DNA of 64,000 nt from Pseudomonas lactis (GTDB lineage: Bacteria > Pseudomonadota > Gammaproteobacteria > Pseudomonadales > Pseudomonadaceae), in NCBI RefSeq assembly GCF_001439845.1, contig NZ_JYLO01000006.1, positions 310,001 through 374,000 on the forward strand. The letters are read 5' to 3'. The stretch's first letter is position 1. The number at the start of each line of letters is the position of its first letter. The notes below the pieces were generated by a model that saw only the letters and a program-made list of their open reading frames with translations, was not told where the DNA came from and searched no databases. Below are positions 40,651 through 48,545 of this stretch, piece after piece. The translations under genes were made by a program, and so were the position numbers.

Positions 40651-41489
40651 ACTCGACAGCTTCATCTTCCCGTTTATTGGCTGGGCGTTATCACCTTGAA
40701 CGTGTCTTGGGCAGCGGTGGTATGGGCAGGGTGTACCGCGCGCGCGACCTGTTGCACGAGCAGTTGGGCGAACCCTGTTCCAAGGTAGCGATCAAGCTAC
40801 TCGACGAACCCATTTCCCAGTGCCCCGACGCCCATGTGTTGTTGTACCGCGAGTTTGCCTTGGCCCGCAGCCTTCGGCATGAGCGTGTGGTACGGGTGTT
40901 TTCGTTTGAGGTCGATACACACAGCCACGTCGCGTTTTTCACCATGGAGTTGCTACAAGGGGTGACGCTGGACCGCCTGCTGCTGGAGTGCCCCTATTGC
41001 TTGCCCTGGCGGGAGTTGCGCCCTATCGCCTTGCAGTTACTGGATGCGCTGGTTTACACCCACCAGCAAGATGTTCTGCACGGTGACGTCAAACCCGCCA
41101 ATGTCATGGTGGGCGAGGAGGGCGTGCGCTTGTTCGATTTTGGCCTGGGCCATGCTCAAGCAGAGGCTGCCGTAGGGTTGCCGAGTGTCAGCCGCAGTCG
41201 TTTCAATGCCTGGACACCTGCCTACGCCGCCCCGGAACTGTTGGCCGGCGGTGCGCTGACCGCTGCCGCCGACCTTTACGGCGTGGCATGCATCCTGTAC
41301 GAACTGGCCCACGGCAGTCGCGTTGGCAAGCGCGCCTTTACAGACCGGCTGCCCCGACCCGCGCAGTTGCCCAGGCATTGCTGGGCAGCGTTACAGGCCG
41401 CGTTGGCGATAGACCCGCAGCACCGAAGCATAACGGTCGCCGAGTTGCGTCACGTCATGGGGCGTAACCGAGCACGCTGGTGCATGTAG
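40647..41489 (+). CDS. ppkA: T6SS serine/threonine protein kinase
   Basis: 280-residue Hanks-type kinase. Glycine loop VLGSGGMGRVY, ATP lysine in VAIKLLDEP, catalytic loop HGDVKPANVMV (HGD instead of HRD, catalytic Asp kept), DFGLG and APELL. Only the kinase domain is present, with no membrane span or sensor, as in Stk1 of HSI-II. The TTG start overlaps the pppA stop (TTGA), which makes it translationally coupled. Last gene of the T6SS operon. Confidence 0.92.
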   Translation: MNSTASSSRLLAGRYHLERVLGSGGMGRVYRARDLLHEQLGEPCSKVAIKLLDEPISQCPDAHVLLYREFALARSLRHERVVRVFSFEVDTHSHVAFFTMELLQGVTLDRLLLECPYCLPWRELRPIALQLLDALVYTHQQDVLHGDVKPANVMVGEEGVRLFDFGLGHAQAEAAVGLPSVSRSRFNAWTPAYAAPELLAGGALTAAADLYGVACILYELAHGSRVGKRAFTDRLPRPAQLPRHCWAALQAALAIDPQHRSITVAELRHVMGRNRARWCM

Positions 41490-41497
41490 GGCAAAGG

Positions 41498-41827
41498 TCA
41501 AACGGCCAAGCCGTGCAACTGGCAGTACTGCGCCCAGTCCATGCCCGCCATTTGCGCGACTTCTTTATGCACTTCGCGGCGCTGAGCCTCGAAGGTTTCG
41601 GTGGAGTCGGCCGTCAGCTTGAGGGTCAATTCCCAGGCGAACAGCTTTAGCTGTTCAGCGTACGCTTCGAAAGCCTCATGCAGCCGTTCGGCGCGATACT
41701 GCGCCAGGGTTTCGCCCCTGGCCTGGGCTACCAGTGGGTTAAGGCTGTCCAGCTCGGCAGCGACCTGCGGTTGTTCGCGCAGGAATCTGTCCAGTGCGAG
41801 CTGGTGAGTGTCGTTAGGTGCCGACAT
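41498..41827 (-). CDS. Small DUF6388-like protein
   Basis: 109-residue soluble helical protein rich in Ala, Glu and Leu (YRAERLHEAFEAYAEQLKLF; C-terminus AGMDWAQYCQLHGLAV). I believe it belongs to the Pseudomonas DUF6388 family, but the assignment is from memory of its pattern. No signal peptide. Convergent with ppkA and not obviously linked to the T6SS. Confidence 0.65.
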   Translation of the reverse strand: MSAPNDTHQLALDRFLREQPQVAAELDSLNPLVAQARGETLAQYRAERLHEAFEAYAEQLKLFAWELTLKLTADSTETFEAQRREVHKEVAQMAGMDWAQYCQLHGLAV

Positions 41828-41838
41828 AGGTAGACACC

Positions 41839-42117
41839 TTAATGAGAAGGGTGGGAGCTGCTATCGGACGTGCGTGCGTTGAGGTGATGGCGAGCACGCT
41901 TGCGCGACCTGCGCCGCATCCAGTTCTGCAACGGCGCGAGCAAGAAAAACATCAGGTAGGCGACCAGCACCAGGGCCAGGTCTACCCAGGTTTCAGCCAC
42001 AGGCCCGGTAAACAACTCAATGACGTTCTTGATCACAAACAGCAACACCACGCTGCACAACCACAGCAGGATGGTGACAAATAGAGGACGCATGTTACTT
42101 GAGCGCTTGTCTTGCAT
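41839..42117 (-). CDS. Small inner-membrane protein
   Basis: 92-residue protein with two predicted membrane spans (FVTILLWLCSVVLLFVIKNV and WVDLALVLVAYLMFFLLAPL) and a basic tail RRRSRKRARHH. ATG 42117 follows AAGGAGAG at good spacing, so I prefer it to the longer frame from 42261. No family recognised. The 42118-42438 gap holds a CCCGGC/GCCGGG hairpin (42303-42330) and no other gene. Confidence 0.7.
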   Translation of the reverse strand: MQDKRSSNMRPLFVTILLWLCSVVLLFVIKNVIELFTGPVAETWVDLALVLVAYLMFFLLAPLQNWMRRRSRKRARHHLNARTSDSSSHPSH

Positions 42118-42438
42118 AGTGAGGTTCTCTCCTTTGGCCTGTTGTCGTTCCAGGCAAGATTCCCTGAGTGCGTACCCATTATCAGACAGGTTGTAACATC
42201 GTATAACACGCACAAAACGTGCGGATGATACCGACTCAGACAGCCTTAGGGGATGATTCAAGTCAGAAAGTTCGATAAATCTGTAAGGATTTAGTCTAGC
42301 AACCCGGCATTCACTGGCAAAAAAGCCGGGCGGGGACGGGCATAAAGGCTTTCGCTTCGGCTATCAGGGCGTGTAGCGTTAGCGGGTGTTTCCGGCCCTG
42401 ATCTTCAGCGGCAGTCGGTGACAGGCAGAGGACGGCCC

Positions 42439-44508
42439 ATGGCGCACACCCTGTTCAAACTTTTCCTGACCCAGCGCCTGGCAGTCCTGGCCAGTACGGA
42501 GTCGTTGCGAGCGATTCGTGAAGGACTGCTGTGGATCCTGCCGTGCCTGTTGGTGTCCGCAGGTTTCCTGATTCTGTCCGAATGCGCCCAGGCGCTGGGT
42601 TTCGATCCGCAGGTGGTGAGTTTCCTGGCGGAGTTGCATAAACAGATCAGTTCGGTGATCCCACTGCTGGTCGCGGCCTCCATCGGTTATATGTTGGCGA
42701 TTCAACACCGTCTGCCACAGCTGCCGGTCGCGTTTCTGTGCCTGGCCCATGTGGTGGTCGCCACCTTCGTGCTGCGTGAGTACCCACGTGCTTCGGCCAC
42801 GTTCCTACTCTTTATTGCCATTGCTTCGCCCTTGATCAATGTGCCGGCCATCGCCTGGCTGCACCGCTTTCGCTGGACGCGCCTGGTCAACCAGGACCTG
42901 GTCGGCCATAACCTCAAGGGCACCATCAACATGGTGATACCCGGCGCACTCACGGCCTTGTCGTTGGTGGCGGTGTTGTCGTTGCTGCTGTTGATCCCCC
43001 ATGTGGCGCAAATCCAGGGGCCGCAGGTGCTTGATGCGTTGCAGACGCCTTACGGCAGCGGGTTGTTTGTCACCCTGATGAATTCGCTGCTGTGGTTCTT
43101 CGGGATTCACGGCGTGTATGCCATGCAGCCGTTATTCGATGCATTGGACCAGGCGGTGGCGCTCAATGGCGCAGCGTTGGCGGCGGGGGAGCCGGTGCTG
43201 TACCTGCTCAACAACGGCTTGCTGGGCAGTTTTGCGTTTATCGGTGGCTCGGGCGCAACCTTATGCCTGTTATTGGCGATCCTGCTGTTTTCCAAGAGCC
43301 AGTCCATGCGCTTGCTGGCGGTGGCCAGTTTGCCGCTGTCATTATTCAATGTCAGCGAAGTGCTGTTGTTCGGTTTGCCGATCATCCTCAACCCGCGCCT
43401 GTTCATACCATTTCTATTGGTGCCGGCGTTCAACGCGATGGTGGCGTTGATGGTGGTGCAACTGGGCTGGGTCTCACCGGCGGTGGCCAGCGTGCCCTTT
43501 ACCGCCCCGGTGCTGCTCAACGCGTACCTCAGCACCCATGGCGATGTGGCGGCGGTGGTGTTGCAGGTCGTTCTGCTGACGGCTGGTACGCTGGTGTATG
43601 CGCCCTACGTCAGGGCGATTCATCGCCAGTCCAGCGATGGCGGTACGGTGTACCTCAAATCCCTGGACATGACGTTTCGCGGCCTCGAAGAGAAAGGCCG
43701 CCTGCTGGAGTTCGACCCGGTGCTGGCAACTCACCAGACCTTGGCCCGCCAGGCCGCTGAGTTGAACCGTATCCAGCAGATCAGTGATTACGAGTTCTAC
43801 CTTGAGTTTCAACCCCAGGTCTCCACCCGCACCGGTTTGTGCACCGGCTGCGAGGCGCTGATGCGCGCCCGGGACAGCCAGGGCACGGTGCATTCGCCCT
43901 GGGAGTTCCTGCAATGGCTGGCGCACGCCAGGCTGATGCCGGACGTGGATGTGTGGGTGGCGTCCCAGGCCGTGCGTCAGTATCAGAAATGGCTGAAGGT
44001 GGGTTTTGAACTGCCGATGACCATCAATATTTCCAGCGCCACGCTCAAGGACGCCGCCTATGGCGACCGTCTGGTGGAAATTCTTGCCCAGGCCCGAGGG
44101 CAGGTGTCAGTGGAAATTACCGAAGACGCGCTGGTCAGTGATATCCCGGCCACTCGCCAGACCATCCAGAAGCTGCAGGGCATGGGGGCCAAGGTCTATC
44201 TGGATGATTTTGGCACTGGGTTTTCTGCGCTGAGTTACTTGCATCAGTTTCCTGTGGATTTCATCAAGATTGACCGCAGTTTTGTGGTGGCCCAGCGTGA
44301 CCCTAAAGGCGCCCAGGTGCTGACCGGTATGTTGCGCTTCTGCGAGGCCTTGGATTTGGGTGTGGTGGTAGAGGGGGTGGAGACGGCTGAGCAGTTGGCG
44401 TTCTTGAGTCATGGGCCTGAGTTGTTTATTCAGGGGTGGTATTTCAGCAAGGCGCTGCCTGGGGATCAGATGCCACGCTTTGTGCGCGAGCGCAGGGCGT
44501 TGGTGTGA
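42439..44508 (+). CDS. PTS EIIC-like membrane domain fused to EAL phosphodiesterase
   Basis: 689 residues. The first about 410 residues form a polytopic PTS EIIC (lactose/cellobiose class) domain (NSLLWFFGIHGVYAMQPLF, FIGGSGATLCLL). The C-terminal EAL domain starts near 450 with an intact catalytic set: EAL at about 472, Asn in MTINISSATL, Glu in EITEDAL, DDFGTGFSAL, IKIDRSFV and VVEGVE. It should therefore hydrolyse c-di-GMP. No EIIA or EIIB domain is present, so the EIIC part probably acts as a sugar sensor, not a phosphotransfer permease. ATG 42439 follows AGAGGA. Confidence 0.88.
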   Translation: MAHTLFKLFLTQRLAVLASTESLRAIREGLLWILPCLLVSAGFLILSECAQALGFDPQVVSFLAELHKQISSVIPLLVAASIGYMLAIQHRLPQLPVAFLCLAHVVVATFVLREYPRASATFLLFIAIASPLINVPAIAWLHRFRWTRLVNQDLVGHNLKGTINMVIPGALTALSLVAVLSLLLLIPHVAQIQGPQVLDALQTPYGSGLFVTLMNSLLWFFGIHGVYAMQPLFDALDQAVALNGAALAAGEPVLYLLNNGLLGSFAFIGGSGATLCLLLAILLFSKSQSMRLLAVASLPLSLFNVSEVLLFGLPIILNPRLFIPFLLVPAFNAMVALMVVQLGWVSPAVASVPFTAPVLLNAYLSTHGDVAAVVLQVVLLTAGTLVYAPYVRAIHRQSSDGGTVYLKSLDMTFRGLEEKGRLLEFDPVLATHQTLARQAAELNRIQQISDYEFYLEFQPQVSTRTGLCTGCEALMRARDSQGTVHSPWEFLQWLAHARLMPDVDVWVASQAVRQYQKWLKVGFELPMTINISSATLKDAAYGDRLVEILAQARGQVSVEITEDALVSDIPATRQTIQKLQGMGAKVYLDDFGTGFSALSYLHQFPVDFIKIDRSFVVAQRDPKGAQVLTGMLRFCEALDLGVVVEGVETAEQLAFLSHGPELFIQGWYFSKALPGDQMPRFVRERRALV

Positions 44509-44537
44509 TGGCCGACGCTGACACCCCGCGGTCCAAC

Positions 44538-44655
44538 TGTGGGAGCTGGCTTGCCTGCGATGACGGCCTGACGGGTGACGCCTATCTACCTGCCGCACTG
44601 CGATCAAACTGTGGGAGAGGGCTTGCTCGCGAAGGCGGCCTGGCAGGCGACACAG
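44538..44655. repeat. Tandem REP pair, 72-bp period (composite repeat 2, left part)
   Basis: Two REP units (TGTGGGAGCTGGCTTGCC at 44538 and TGTGGGAGAGGGCTTGCT at 44610), 72 bp apart, lead into the long element with the same 46-bp offset seen in the other copies. Confidence 0.85.
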
Positions 44656-44942
44656 TTGGATTATGTACATATCCATTCCTGCGGTAACGGCCACTTAGGG
44701 TTCCGCCCTGACGGCGGCTCACTTTTGAAGAGCCGGAATGCCGGCCCAGACAAAAGTAAGCAAAACGCTCTTGCCCCACCACTCGGCACCTCGCCTAGGC
44801 TCGGTGTGCCCGAACACAGTCTTGAATCCGTGGGCCACGAATTCAAGCCTGCGTTCGGCCAGCGTGGTTTAACAGGGCGCCTAAGATCAAGATCAAAAGC
44901 AGATCAAGATCAAGAGCGGCTCGCTTCGCATCGTGGTTACCG
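44656..44942. repeat. Long palindromic repeat element, copy 2 (internal deletion)
   Basis: Same element as 22881-23217 but about 50 bp shorter. The loop between the two arms of the long dyad is missing, so GAATCCGTGGGCCACGAATTC is read straight through. A short insertion (GCCGGAATGCCGGCCCA) is present nearer the left end. It ends about 38 bp before the -35 box of the flc operon promoter. Confidence 0.88.
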
Positions 44943-44980
44943 TTGGTTGCCAAGCCTTTGAAAGAATTTTCCTACAGGTG

Positions 44981-45011
44981 TTGACCTTGCCACTACGGGA
45001 ACCTTTAGGCT
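44981..45011 (+). promoter_or_regulatory. CueR-like (MerR family) promoter of the fluopsin operon
   Basis: -35 TTGACC (44981-44986) and -10-like TAGGCT (45006-45011) are separated by 19 bp, the over-long spacer that MerR-family activators require. The spacer TTGCCACTACGGGAACCTT aligns position by position with the E. coli copA CueR site, sharing TTGACCTT at the left and GGAA-CC/GG-TT at the right. Transcription would start near 45018. Confidence 0.78.
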
Positions 45012-45058
45012 TTTTTCCGAGTATGCCCAACCACAAAAACAAGATTCAGGGGTTATCA

Positions 45059-46054
45059 ATGGATACTGCTGCCCTGCAACAACGCTCGGATTCCGATCTC
45101 TTCACCACCGCCTCGCGGCTGATGACGAATGCCTTGGAACCTGGCGCCAATTACACCCAGGTCACCCGCGCGCTGGAAGCGCTGCTCGCACTGACTCGGC
45201 AAGGCCTGGCGGGAGACGCTGGCGCCTACGCGCATTACCAGTCAGCCTTGCTGCAATTGCACATTCCCGGTGACCCACGCACCGAACCGACCCGGCGCTG
45301 GATGGCCAGCGAGGTTTACCGCGTCGAAGATGAGTTCGCCGCCGACTTGCCGGGCTTCACCGCGTTGCCGGTGGAGGCGTTCCGTCAGCAGGTCGACGCT
45401 GAAATCGCTGCACGCAGCCGGGTCAACCACCCGATGTCGGTGCACCTGTTCCAAGGGACGCCGCCGGTGCAGGATGTGCGCTTCTTCCTGGAGCATCACT
45501 GGACCCGTTCCTACAACTTCTACAGCCTGCTGGCCGAACTGGCCTTTCGCTTCGAAGCCATCGAAGACGCCTCGGTGTTTTACCGCAACCTGTACGGTGA
45601 AGCAGGGGCTGAGACGCCGCAGCGTTCGCACCCGGCGATGCTCGCCCATCTGATGGAGTATTTCGATATTCCGCTGGCCATCGACTTCCCCGCGCTGCAT
45701 CCGCTGGAAAAGGCCTACCTGAATAATCGCATTCGCTGTGTGCGCCACACGGATGTCGCCTGGGGCCTTGCACTGCTCTATGCGGTGGAGTCTGTCAGTT
45801 GCGTCAACCATCGGCGCATCTACGAGCTGTTGCAGCGCCTCGACGTTCCAGAGCAGCCCAGCGAATTCCACCGCTTGCATGGCACCCAGGATGAGATCGA
45901 CACCGAGGAAATGTGGGCCCTGATTGCCAAGTTTGCCAGCGAGGAGGGCTTTCAGCGCACGTTCATGCGCGCACTCAAGCGCCACTTCGAAATCAACAAG
46001 GCCTACTTCGACAGCCTGTGGCAGCAGATGCAGGCCCAACGCCTGTCTGCCTGA
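45059..46054 (+). CDS. flcE: Heme-oxygenase-like diiron oxidase, fluopsin C biosynthesis (first)
   Basis: 331-residue member of the HDO (TenA/PqqC-like, non-heme diiron) superfamily. Candidate metal ligands are E181 and H191 (LYGEAG...SHP) and H309/D318 (HFEINKAYFDSLW); the same residues at the same numbers occur in the next protein. In fluopsin C synthesis two HDOs decarboxylate and N-hydroxylate a cysteine adduct and then excise a methylene. The letter E is assigned from the P. aeruginosa order and could be swapped with D. ATG 45059 is chosen because the promoter leaves almost no leader for the ATG at 45023. Confidence 0.82.
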   Translation: MDTAALQQRSDSDLFTTASRLMTNALEPGANYTQVTRALEALLALTRQGLAGDAGAYAHYQSALLQLHIPGDPRTEPTRRWMASEVYRVEDEFAADLPGFTALPVEAFRQQVDAEIAARSRVNHPMSVHLFQGTPPVQDVRFFLEHHWTRSYNFYSLLAELAFRFEAIEDASVFYRNLYGEAGAETPQRSHPAMLAHLMEYFDIPLAIDFPALHPLEKAYLNNRIRCVRHTDVAWGLALLYAVESVSCVNHRRIYELLQRLDVPEQPSEFHRLHGTQDEIDTEEMWALIAKFASEEGFQRTFMRALKRHFEINKAYFDSLWQQMQAQRLSA

Positions 46055-46093
46055 ACGACCTGCGATCCGAAAACAAAAATAATGGAGCACATG

Positions 46094-47080
46094 ATGAGCC
46101 CACGTAATTTTTCCCTGCCGCAATTGCAAAATATTCACACGGCCGAAGCCCGTCTGTTGGCGGAAGCCTTGAAGCCGGACGCGACGTTCAATCGCATCGA
46201 AATTGCCGCCAATATGCTGCGCGCCCTGTGCGAGACCGGCCAACGCGGTGACGCCGCGAATGCGGCGCAGTGCCAGCAATTGCTGTACATCCTGTCGCTG
46301 AGCGATGACGTGGCCACCGCCTCGACCCGGCGTTGGCTGGCGAATGCCGTTTACAGCGTGCAAGAGCGTTTCATGCCGTCAGCCGACCTGGCATCGCCCT
46401 TGTCCGAGGCCGGTTTCCAGCAGCGCCTGGAAGAGCAGATTGCCGCGCAGTCGCGGGAAAACCATCCGATGTCGCAGTATGTGTTTGAAGGCAAAGCCTC
46501 TCGCGAGCAACTGCAGGTGTTTTTGCGCCACCAATGGTTCCGCACATACCGCCTGTACCGGGACGCCGCCGACCTGCTGGTCAACCTGACTGACGTAGAC
46601 GAGGCGGCCGCCTTGGCGCGTTATCTCTACGGTGAGTTGGGCGAAGAGGATGAGCAGCGTTCCCACCCGAAGCTGCTGGCCAAGTTGCTTGCCGCCGTGG
46701 GCCTGAATGCCGATTTCGAGGCGCTCTCGACGATGCCCGAGGAAATCGCCTACCTCAACAACCGCGCCCGCTGTTTCCGCAACCCCGATGTCGGCTGGGG
46801 CCTGGCGGTGTTCTACATCACTGAACTGGTGGTGCCGGGCAACCACGGCAAGTTGTACAACGCCCTGCGCAATGCGGGCTTGAGCCAGGACGACGCGGAG
46901 TATTACGAAGTGCATATCAGCCTGGTGCCGCCACGGGCCAAGCGTGAATGGGCACTGATCTCACGGCGTATTCCTGACCTCGGGTTCCAGAACGCGTTCC
47001 TGACGTCTTTGGCCGAGCACTTCCGGCTGGAGCGGGCTTACTACGATGCAGTCTGGGAACACGTGCAACGCGTGAAGTAG
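46094..47080 (+). CDS. flcD: Heme-oxygenase-like diiron oxidase, fluopsin C biosynthesis (second)
   Basis: 328-residue paralogue of the preceding protein. LYGELG with E181, SHP with H191 and HFRLERAYYDAVW with H309/D318 line up at identical positions. The start at 46094 follows GGAG (46084-46087); ATGs at 46082 and 46091 are also in frame. Its role is inferred as the second iron-dependent step of thiohydroxamate formation. It is co-transcribed with the upstream gene (39 bp gap). The letter is assigned by gene order. Confidence 0.82.
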   Translation: MSPRNFSLPQLQNIHTAEARLLAEALKPDATFNRIEIAANMLRALCETGQRGDAANAAQCQQLLYILSLSDDVATASTRRWLANAVYSVQERFMPSADLASPLSEAGFQQRLEEQIAAQSRENHPMSQYVFEGKASREQLQVFLRHQWFRTYRLYRDAADLLVNLTDVDEAAALARYLYGELGEEDEQRSHPKLLAKLLAAVGLNADFEALSTMPEEIAYLNNRARCFRNPDVGWGLAVFYITELVVPGNHGKLYNALRNAGLSQDDAEYYEVHISLVPPRAKREWALISRRIPDLGFQNAFLTSLAEHFRLERAYYDAVWEHVQRVK

Positions 47081-47110
47081 CCCTCCTTAGGACAACGCGA
47101 GTAACTCGAC

Positions 47111-48545
47111 ATGCCAAGTCATATCACTGAATCCCGTATCCACGGGGGGCGCTTACTCGTCCCCGGAATTTGCCGCGATCTTCTCTGATGCCAATCAGGT
47201 GCAGAAGTGGCTTGATGTTGAAACGGCGCTGGCGGCGACCCAGGCGCAGATGGGCCTCATCCCCCACGAGGCCGCCCGGGAGATTGCCCGGGTAGCCAGC
47301 GTGGAACTGCTGGACCTCGACGCGTTGGGGCGCGAGGGCCTGGAAACCGGGCACATCCTGGTGCCGACCCTGCGCGCCTTGCAGGGGTTATGTGCCGATG
47401 GGCTGGGTGAATACGTGCATTACGGCGTCACCACCCAGGACATCCTCGACACCGGCCTCATCCTGCAAATCCGCGATGCCTGGGGCCTGGTGGTGCAGCG
47501 CCTGCGCGGCATCCGTGGGCATTTGCTCACGCTCGCCTTGCGCCACAAGCACACGCCGATGGTCGCCAGGACTCATGGGCAGCACGCACTGCCCACCACG
47601 TTTGGCTACAAGGTGGCGGTGTGGGTCGATGAGATCGATCGGCACCTTGAACGCTTTGACGAAGCCTATGCGCGGGTGATGGTCGGTAACCTGACCGGCG
47701 CCGTGGGCACCCTGGCCGGGCTTGGCCCGCAGGGTTTGGATGTGCAGCGCCGCACCCTGGAAAGCCTGGGCCTGGCGGCGCCATTGAGCAGTTGGCACAG
47801 CGCCCGCGACCGCATTCTGGAGGCGGCGTGGTTGCTGGTGCAGGCGTCGGCAACGTTGGGCCGTGTCGCCAATGAGATCTACCACCTGCAGCGCACCGAG
47901 ATCGATGAAGTGCGCGAAGGCCGACGGGCAGGGCAGGTGGGGAGCAGCACCATGCCCCACAAGCAAAACCCGTCGACGGTGGACCTGATCAGTGCGCTGT
48001 CGCGGCTGGTGCGCGCTCAGATGGTTGCGCTGACCGACGCCGCGTTCCAGTTGCACGAGCGTGACGGTACCACCTGGCGCATCGAATGGGCGGCCTTGCC
48101 GGAGCTGTTCATTTACGCCGGTGCCTTGCTCGCCCGTATGGACGGCTTGCTGCTGGCTGGGCTGGAGGTGCGTGAAGCGCGCATGCGTAGCAACCTGGAC
48201 GTGCTGGGCGGGCTGATCCTGTCGGAGCGGGTGATGCTCGCGCTGGCGCCTCGGTGTGGCAAGCAGACAGCCCATCACCTGGTGCACGACATCGCCCTGC
48301 AGGCCCAAGACACAGGCGTCTGCTTTCGCGACGCGCTGCTTGGTGACTCGCGGCTGCAGGGTTGTTTCAGCCCGCAAACGCTCGATGACCTGCTTGACCC
48401 GACGACCTACACGGGGCTTGCCGCCGAGATGGTCGATTTGGTGGCAACTAAAGCACTGCCTCGCGCTTGCGGCCATGGCCTTGAAGCGACGCAGGCTACC
48501 CCAGGCAATACCAGTCAGTCCCAATACGCGATGGAGGGTATGTGA
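47111..48545 (+). CDS. flcC: Fumarase/aspartase-superfamily lyase, fluopsin C biosynthesis, frameshifted near its start
   Basis: Lyase of the adenylosuccinate/argininosuccinate lyase superfamily with the signature GSSTMPHKQNPS, HYGVTTQDILDT and ARTHGQHALP. The only ATG at the expected N-terminus (47111) encodes MPSHITESRIHGG and then runs into a stop at about 47186. Dropping one G from the six-G run at 47144-47149 restores GAYSSPEFAAIFSDANQVQKW, the normal family N-terminus, joined to the long frame. Without that, only a GTG at 47199 could start, losing about 29 residues. In fluopsin synthesis one lyase joins cysteine to fumarate and one later releases fumarate. The letter is by gene order. 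Confidence 0.75.
47144..47149 (+). other. G6 homopolymer at the flcC frameshift
   Basis: Six consecutive G bases. Five would keep the reading frame continuous from ATG 47111 into the rest of the lyase. The candidate causes are an assembly/read error, a real inactivating indel, or slippage. Confidence 0.7.
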
